This document shows, piece after piece, positions 57,680-64,000 of a stretch of 64,000 nucleotides of DNA. The notes under the pieces are model-generated. The model saw only the letters and a list, made by a program, of their open reading frames with translations. It made no database searches and was not told the origin of the DNA. Position numbers and translations under genes: made by a program. Positions within the stretch are counted from its first letter, which is position 1, and each line of letters opens with the position of its first letter. The stretch covers positions 2,611,501 through 2,675,500 of the forward strand of contig JAHRBS010000010.1 of assembly GCA_024305745.1 (NCBI GenBank). Reading direction: 5' to 3'. This DNA is from Polyporus tsugae (Eukaryota; Basidiomycota; Agaricomycetes; Polyporales; Polyporaceae).

Positions 57680-59166
57680 GCGACGCTAGAACGAGAACGG
57701 AAAGAAGGCGAGACTGAGGATGAGAAGGTGTGGACTGTAGGCGGAAGCAGCCACCACCGTGACGCTTCGCCACAACCCGCGTCTGTTTTGCCATGTTTGC
57801 ACACCTTACTTAGCGCCCTCATTGGGCGCTCAGCTACGTGGGCTTGGAGACGCCGAGTCTGCAGCGGTACTACGGTTAAACACTAAACAGTTCTTATTGC
57901 TCCCCAACATCTCCGCGGGTAGGAAAGGGTTTGGAGATGCACAAGATCTCCGCAACCTTTGACATACAGGGAAAGTAATTGGAAAACGCGCCACGTGGGC
58001 GAAAGGTACACAAAGCTTTTCCTGCGGAATCGACTGTAGAAACCTGCAAGACGCCATTTCTAAGCCTCGTCCGGGATGGATTGCAATTTCTTTCCAGTGC
58101 TCACCAGGTGCGTACACCTACTAATTCAACCCTACTGAGGCTGCCAATTCGGGCAGGCGTTAAAAACTCCCTCCAATTTGGTTCCGCGGTCGCCCAAGTT
58201 CCCGTCCGTACCACTTGGCACAGTCTACCTCCAGTAATGACTCGAAGCTCCATCCAATGATCCATGCACATTTTTCATCTCCCCACAAACCTCACACTGC
58301 GCTTGCGACCGTTGCAACCTGTCCATCTGCGCCGGAAGGAAGGGATCGCTCGGAAACCATTTGTCTTAGACAGGGCGGCGAACTGACGATTAACCGGACT
58401 GCTAGGACTGATCCTCATTTGTTCTATGACGACTGAATATCCTACTGACGAGCAACCATAAAGATTGTAGGTGCTCTTAAACCTCCACACGTTCGAGTGA
58501 GCGCAGAGTACTGACTGCCAGAATAGCTGAAGAAGGAGGGTCACCGGATACAACTGGATTCCAACCTTGCGATCGTCGCGCTTCCTCACGCATGCTGCAG
58601 GTTGCATCGACGTATGTCGGCATTTAGTGAAGAAGGGTGCCACTCTATGGGCAACTGCTCTCAAGATAGGTACGGTGCAGAATAACGGCAGGCAGGGTCA
58701 TCGCCGCTGTCACATGTCTTAGCCAGATGCCGAATATTAAGTTAAGACTCACTCTCTCGATCTAAAGAGAACAGGGCACGCCTGTGCACACGACTCAATA
58801 ATCTCCTCAGTGCTTCAGGCTGCGACACCTCGCAGCAGCCTGCATGGATGAAAGGATTAGCAACCAGTGGTCCTTGGCACGTTTCCGCCTTCCGGTCCAG
58901 GTGTGTTTTAGGTTTGGAACGGCGTCTGGTGTTTGACACCGCAACAGTCTTTTGAATGATCTCTACTTACTTGTACAGATCCAGCTAAAAGATTCTCACC
59001 AGAAACCGACCATATCGACTACCGCATATTACCCGTAGCATGATTTCCAATGATTCGAGGCCCCTTCCCAGCAGCGGTATTACTATAAATCGGCGTACTG
59101 AACACCTTGCCGTTCCCGGCTGAGCTCCCCTCCCTTCATCTGCCCTTTCGCTAGAGCCAGACAGAC
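57680..59166. other. intergenic, divergent THO2 / GH105-88 gene
   Basis: Nearly 1.5 kb, the longest gap of the window. It includes the THO2 promoter side and the TATA element at 59084-59090 for the glycosidase. Open frames at 57830-58117 and 58275-58664 (minus) have no motif and no splice support. Confidence 0.5.
59084..59090 (+). promoter_or_regulatory. TATA box of the GH105/88-like gene
   Basis: TATAAAT about 77-83 bp before the ATG at 59167, consistent with a regulated, TATA-type promoter for a secreted enzyme. Confidence 0.55.
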
Positions 59167-60709
59167 ATGGGCATCATCGGTCTCCTTACCCTTTTGGCCG
59201 CCTGCTCGGGAGTTTTTGCCGGCCCCATCCCACCCGAAGGCTTCGATGATAATACTCTCGCAAAGGTCAAGGCGAACCTGGAGACGATTGCCACTCACAG
59301 GTGCGTACGCCTTTTGTGTGGTTCCTGTCCACCTTCGGCTAACCCGTATGCGATACAGCTGGGAGATCGGTACAGAGTTGGAAACCCTGACGGAGCTGGA
59401 ATGGCCAGAGCTGTCTGTCTTTTATGGTGCCCTCCCTCCTCCTGCCCAACTGCCCACCCCCGACACCGCGGCGGATGTCATTGGCAAGGCCACCGCGTAT
59501 GACCTTCTCAGTTCTCCACGTGCTCCCTGGCACGCCATTGACTTCCTGCATGCAGCATTGTCAGTAACATCACCAACTTTTCCGGGCCCAGTCCCCTCAT
59601 AGATGGAGATGGCGCTGTCGGCGATCCCGCGAGTAAGTTCAACATGGCTGGCCTGTGTTTCGGATCCTCGATGGCGTCTTATTCACCTTATTTATTGTAT
59701 TCGTTCCAGGCCTTGGCGTTGCCGTACTCCTTGCAAACTGGACGCGAACCGACCTCAGTGACAATAGGCTCGAGGTCGCCGCCAAAAACCAGCTCGACTA
59801 CCTCCTCAATGTCGCCCCTCAGACCCCAGATGGGGCTATCTCCCACCGCGCCAGCGAGGTCCAGCTTTGGTGAGGGACCTTCCCTTGATCGCCATATGCA
59901 TGCGCTCATTCCGTCAGGGCCGACTTTGTGTACATGGCGCCGCCATTCATCGCGTACTACGGCGCTATCGCGGGGGGTGACTATGGTGCCTCACTTCTCA
60001 CTGAGGCCTACAAGCAGTGCAAGCTCTATCGCCAGTACCTGAGCGATGGGAGTGGTCTTTGGAGGCACATTGTGCTCGGTTCCGATTGGCAGGATCACAA
60101 CCACTGGGGAACCGGTAAGTCAGTCCAACTCAGCCACCTCATATTGCAGACGAAAGCTGACAACGCCTGACATCGTCTTCACACTTCTCGTAGGCAACGG
60201 TTGGGCTGCTGCTGGCATGCTGCGTGTCTTTGAGACTATCGCTCGCTCCGGGCATGCTTGGAAGTTCTCGGATGAGCTGGCGGATCTTACGATATGGATC
60301 GATGAGATTTTGACCCATTCGTGGGCTTTCCAGGTAAGATAGTTTGATATCACAGATACCGACGGTACTGAACATTGTGCTATCACCGCAGCACGAGAAC
60401 GGAACGCTGTACAACTGGATCGATCAGGAGGACACCACGTTCGCTGACTCCTCCTCGACGGCGCTTCTCGGCGCGGTCTCGTTCCGTCTAGCTACGATTA
60501 CCAGAAACTCCGTGCACATCCCGAGTGCTCACCGTGCCCTCAAGGTCATCAAGCAGAGCGTGAACGAGGACGGTTGGCTGCTCAATACTGTGGACCCCTT
60601 CACATTCAACACAACATCGCTTCCAGGCCAATACAGCCCCGAGGGACAAGCATTCGTTCTACTCCTGCACTCGGCCTGGCGCGATTTCGAAGCCTCGCGG
60701 GGGCATTAG
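59167..60709 (+). CDS. secreted six-hairpin glycosidase, GH105/GH88-like
   Basis: An (alpha/alpha)6-barrel enzyme of the type that releases unsaturated uronic acids from pectic or glycosaminoglycan oligosaccharides. The signal peptide MGIIGLLTLLAACSGVFAG follows the start. The second intron (59497-59555) joins DVIGKATA to IVSNITNFSGPSPLIDGDGA, and the next joins VGDPAS to LGVAVLLANWTRTDLSDNRL. Landmarks: VAPQTPDGAISHRASEVQLW, ADFVYMAPPFIAYYGAIAGG, GSDWQDHNHWGTGNGWAAAG (the WGTGNGW core of the family) and MLRVFETIARSGHAW. Later: FADSSSTALLGAVSFRLAT and the C-terminal YSPEGQAFVLLLHSAWRDF, then TAG 60707-60709. Seven or so exons. Exact substrate and catalytic residue are not assigned. Confidence 0.86.
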
Positions 60710-61839
60710 AGCATACCAACGTCACATGTCCGCCAGCCTCCCGTTGGCCGGGGACCGTCGTTTACAGAAACTCAACTTCCCACCTCCCTTCGGTCTCATT
60801 AGTACCATCGCTAAGTTCTACTGTCACCCATTGTTGTCCTTGATAGCGTCTTTAGCCCGACCTGGTGCATGCTATTTATAAGTAATCCCCCGATGCGACA
60901 CCAATTTCCAAGTAACGCCTTATAAGATGTTGACCACTGTAATAATACTGGTACCACTATCTATCTCAGTAACGTCCTGATGTGCACTGGATCCGTTCTG
61001 AGGCGCCGCTTAAACCCCATAGATATCATGTCACATGGTAGGCGCGAGTGAATACGAAGCGTATCGAAATTGAGTTTACATAAGTTACGAGAGATCATGA
61101 GACTTCGAACGGGTGCGTTGAGTCGCGGGACGTCACGAGGCCCAACCCCAGGCTAGGGTCAGCGCGGGTCACCGAGGGGAGGTCACCGCGCGGGCGCTTA
61201 GCCCCCGGTCACCGCAATCCGCCTGAGAACATGAGACTTCGAACGGGTGCGTTGAGTCGCGGAATAGGAAGGTGCACGTCAACCTCGGCAACTTCCTAGC
61301 GCCAACCACAACTCCTGGATTCGCTTACTTAGTTATGGACTTGATGTTTTGGCAATTTCTGGTGGTCAAAATCAGTCGCAGGGCTGACAGGATCGTTCTC
61401 AGTGGCACGTCCGAACGGCAACTACACGCCCAGGCAAACGAAAGTCAAATTTTGATGTCCTCTGGAGAGACTGGGCAACGACGTCAAAAATCGATGGGCC
61501 ATTGACATGAAGGCGCTGGAAGCCTACGGTAACGGCTTGGCTCAAGCTTCGCTAGTAGGTTTCCCTGCAGCTGACTATCAAAGTATGACATCCACTTGGC
61601 TGAGCATCGGCCGATGGTGGCGGCTGTGGAGGAAGGAAGATGACTGACTAAGCGGGCCGAGGAAGTGACCGGACTGGGCGAGGGATCTGACGAACGGTCG
61701 CTTAATAGCAGGCGAGCAGTTCGCGCGGGTCGAGGGCGGACGCTGTCTGAGTCTCTCGCTGTCCTCGCAACCCATCGGCCCCCACGTCCCCCAGCCTGCG
61801 GACAGTCCGCCGCCACGGCCGCCCTGCTCGTCGAGCACG
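60710..61839. other. intergenic with direct repeat, between glycosidase and small secreted gene
   Basis: 1.13 kb without a supportable gene. The middle part holds a 33-bp direct repeat and GC-rich GGTCACCG units (listed separately). Confidence 0.55.
61096..61262. repeat. 33-bp direct repeat flanking a GC-rich spacer
   Basis: The same 33 bp, beginning CATGAGACTTCGAACGGG and ending GAGTCGCGG, occurs at 61096-61128 and 61230-61262. The 101-bp spacer contains three GGTCACCG units (near 61167, 61181 and 61207). No terminal inverted repeats or transposase are visible. Confidence 0.9.
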
Positions 61840-62345
61840 ATGCCCGGAATGCTCGTCCTGCTGTCGTTCCTCGCCTCCCTCCTCCTCTCCTGCCTCTGCT
61901 TCCCTTCCGTGTGGGCATCGATAACCGGGGGAGATGAGTTTCTGGATGCGCACGAAGCAGGCCTCGCGGTCGTTGCGTCCCGTAAGTCCGCCCTCTTGTT
62001 CTCGTGGCCCCCTCCCCCGGTCCCCCTTCACATCCTGAGCTCTCCATCTATAGGAACACCGTTTCGCGAGTCCGGTCCACCTGCGTGCATGGCGAAGCTA
62101 ATTATGCTCAGGCACAAGGTGAGTCCCACTCCCCCGTGTACGTGTGGTTGTCCCGCGCGGTCACTCAAGCTCTTCCCTTTTGGCCTTTATAGCTGCAGCA
62201 GGATAACTCTCGCAGGAGGAACGCCTCCAGCCAGGCCCGTCGAGTCGCACGAACTTTCAATGTCTCCCCCTCACGATCGCCACGAAACATACCATGGAGC
62301 GTTGGTGTTCGATTTGGACGGGCCTATGGAAAGCAAAACCATTGA
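61840..62345 (+). CDS. small putative secreted protein, 119 residues
   Basis: Three exons, 61840-61981, 62054-62118 and 62193-62345, with good GT-AG borders and matching phases. They encode MPGMLVLLSFLASLLLSCLC followed by FPSVWASITGGDEFLDAHEA, then a basic, Arg-rich C terminus (DNSRRRNASSQARRVARTF) and TGA at 62343-62345. The N terminus is a strong signal peptide or signal anchor. I recognise no family and see no conserved Cys pattern in the mature part. Coding status is moderate: the splice model is tidy, but the protein is short and the mature region looks low in structure. Confidence 0.42.
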
Positions 62346-62734
62346 TTGTATATCACCCCACCACACTTCTAGATGCTTTCGGAGCTGTCTGCGTCTCGAT
62401 TGTATACCCCGAGACTCTCTTCATACCTGTTGTTGGTTGTTGTCCCAGCCAGCATGCACTCTCACCGTGGTGTTGCTCAAGCGTGAGACCCTTCTTCACC
62501 AAGCGCCGACAAAGAAGCAACGGAAGCATATATGCTGGCCGTGGTCATTGGTGGCAATTGTGCGCGTGTTTCGCGTGTCAAATAGAGTGTCCAACATAAC
62601 GTATTCCCAATGTCCTCGACGAGCTACATATGTCTAGTCCTACAAAGCGCATACACAGAGAGGCATATCGATGAATATCCAAGTAGATCGCGCAGGTCGG
62701 TGTGATCTCGCAACCCCACAACACGACATCGCGC
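62346..62734. other. intergenic, tail-to-tail small gene / MRC1
   Basis: About 390 bp with no supportable gene. Confidence 0.5.
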
Positions 62735-64000
62735 CTAGCTCACGAATTTGTCTCGTCTGCTTGGCACTGCTGACAGGAAACTGGGCCCCTTGTTAATCTT
62801 GGTCGGCTTGACAGCGACAGATGATGACGCGGTGTCTCGAGGCGCCTTGAATGATCCGTCGGCTTTGGGCTTTCCATGTCCCGTCACGGCCGCCGATCCA
62901 CCCGTGTTGCGACCGACAACTGACGCGGTGCGCGACGACGTCTCAGACTTGGCCCACTTGGCCATGCGTGCGCGGCTGGTTTCATCGATGTTGAAGCTCA
63001 TGCTCTGTTGGACGGTACAGTGTAGTGCAGCAAATTGCGACTGCTATGAGCGAGCAGGTCCAAGTGATGTCACCAAACGCGGCTCACCTGAATGGGCTCC
63101 TCCGCGGTCTGGCGGCGCGCGGGAACCGCCTGGTTCGAGACCTCTCTCACACGAGGCTCCTGCTCCATCTCGTCGTCGCTTCCGCCGGCGCGCTCGATCC
63201 AGGATGTGTCTTGAGGGTTGAACGTCTCCGCTTCCTCACCCTATCCGATGCGGTCAAATTGATTCGTACAACGATGCACAGAACGCATGATTACTAACCT
63301 CTCGTGCCCCTTGCCGCAACTCTTGGAGAAGCTGGGCCGCAGACACAGTTTCGGGCTCCTCCTCGTACTGCTGTTCTTCCGATTGTGGCAGGACCAACTC
63401 CATCGCATCGTTGTTCAGGTGAGCGAAGTCATTATCCTCGTCGAACATGTTCGTGCTGTACTCGTTGGCGAACGCTTGCGTCTCCTTATTCTTTGCTAAG
63501 AGGACGTCAGCGCAACGGCTCCTGTACGAGCGCGTCCCCCGAAGGCACGGTGTCACCTACCTAGCGCTGCGATGTTGCCATTATCGATGCGGACTCTCTT
63601 GGGCCTCGGCCCCCGCACATCCTCCTCGTCGGAGTCGTCATCTTCGAAGCCGACTCCCCGGTCCCTGCGCCGAATGCGGTAGACGCCCTTGATGGCATCC
63701 ACATGCACCTTCTGGAGGTTCCTGTCATCCTCCTCCTGGTGCTCACTACAAGCAGCAGCAACGTCACCTTCTCAGGCACTCGAAGAGCTGGGACATGCCA
63801 CTCACCGAACTTTCTCCAAGACAGCAGCCTCTCCGAGCGTCTCGGCATCCATCTCCTTGTCGTCGACCAAGCCCTCCAAATGCTGGTCCTGGTCCTCCCC
63901 GTCCTCCTCTTCCTCGTCGTCCAGTTTCTTCGCACCGAAGCCAAACGCGGCCTCGTCGTCGGACTCCTCCGCCTCGCCCTGGACAAAGGCAGACCGCAGC
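62735..64000 (-). CDS. MRC1: MRC1/claspin replication-checkpoint mediator, C-terminal part (5' partial)
   Basis: Mrc1/claspin travels with the replication fork and activates the Rad53/Chk1 checkpoint. The gene enters the window from beyond 64000. The visible part begins in the Mrc1-like domain: LRSAFVQGEAEESDDEAAFG, FGAKKLDDEEEEDGEDQDQH and LEGLVDDKEMDAETLGEAAV. After an intron it continues EHQEEDDRNLQKVHVDAIKG and VYRIRRRDRGVGFEDDDSDE. Further exons give KNKETQAFANEYSTNMFDED, PQDTSWIERAGGSDDEMEQE and MSFNIDETSRARMAKWAKSE, then a disordered basic tail ending SRRDKFVS at TAG 62735-62737. The LEG(L/M)VDD pattern and the ...GxxRxRRxxxGxG(F/L) block are the Mrc1 signatures. All introns seen have GT-AG borders. 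SQ/TQ motifs would lie upstream, outside the window. Confidence 0.82.

Overview
The window is nuclear DNA of a filamentous basidiomycete, most likely an Agaricomycete. A polypore-type wood decayer is plausible but is only a guess. Genes are packed tightly and broken by many introns of about 50-65 bp with GT(A/G)NGT donors. Intergenic gaps are often 200-500 bp. The proteins match fungal families, including the Agaricomycete-enriched DUF6534 membrane family, a fungal SPX-ankyrin PHO81, a DDX60-like helicase, GH79 and GH105/88 enzymes and an expansin-like protein. I rebuilt gene models by hand from reading frames, splice sites and remembered family motifs. No alignment was run. CDS spans include introns.

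Layout. 1-8253: 3' end of IMP4 (+), a DUF6534 seven-helix protein (-), a GNAT acetyltransferase (-) and an M18 aspartyl aminopeptidase (-). 8537-12000: UTP12/DIP2 (+), sharing a 283-bp divergent promoter with the aminopeptidase. 12215-17666: a secreted double-psi beta-barrel protein (-), a cystathionine gamma-synthase-like PLP enzyme (+) and a two-RRM SR-type protein (+). 17920-22779: a LOA1/VPS66-like acyltransferase (-), a TVP38 family protein (+) and syntaxin-18/UFE1 (-). 23448-30836: a GH79 glucuronidase-like enzyme (+), SmG (-), a single-exon RGG-box protein (+) and MDM10 (-). 31128-44328: a run of plus-strand genes, namely a DDX60-like helicase, an uncharacterised protein, PEX12 and PHO81. 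44566-57679: a half-size ABC transporter (-), GTP cyclohydrolase I (+) and THO2 (-). 59167-64000: a GH105/88-like glycosidase (+), a direct repeat, a small putative secreted protein (+) and the 3' part of MRC1/claspin (-, runs off the window).

How the genes fit together. Most are core eukaryotic functions and do not form one pathway or a biosynthetic cluster. Two small-subunit processome proteins (IMP4 and UTP12) lie about 8 kb apart. Several others act in RNA metabolism (SmG, SR protein, THO2, RGG protein, DDX60-like helicase). Others serve membranes and organelles (UFE1, TVP38, MDM10, PEX12, acyltransferase). Secreted or surface enzymes (GH79, GH105/88, DPBB) are interspersed. Head-to-head pairs with short shared promoters alternate with tail-to-tail pairs.

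The most notable points are a probable GG-AG splice donor in the PLP enzyme, two GC-AG introns, a fungal DDX60-like helicase, an acyltransferase with altered active-site blocks, an unassigned protein that may have a RecA-like fold, and a 33-bp direct repeat. No transposon, CRISPR array, rRNA or convincing tRNA was found.
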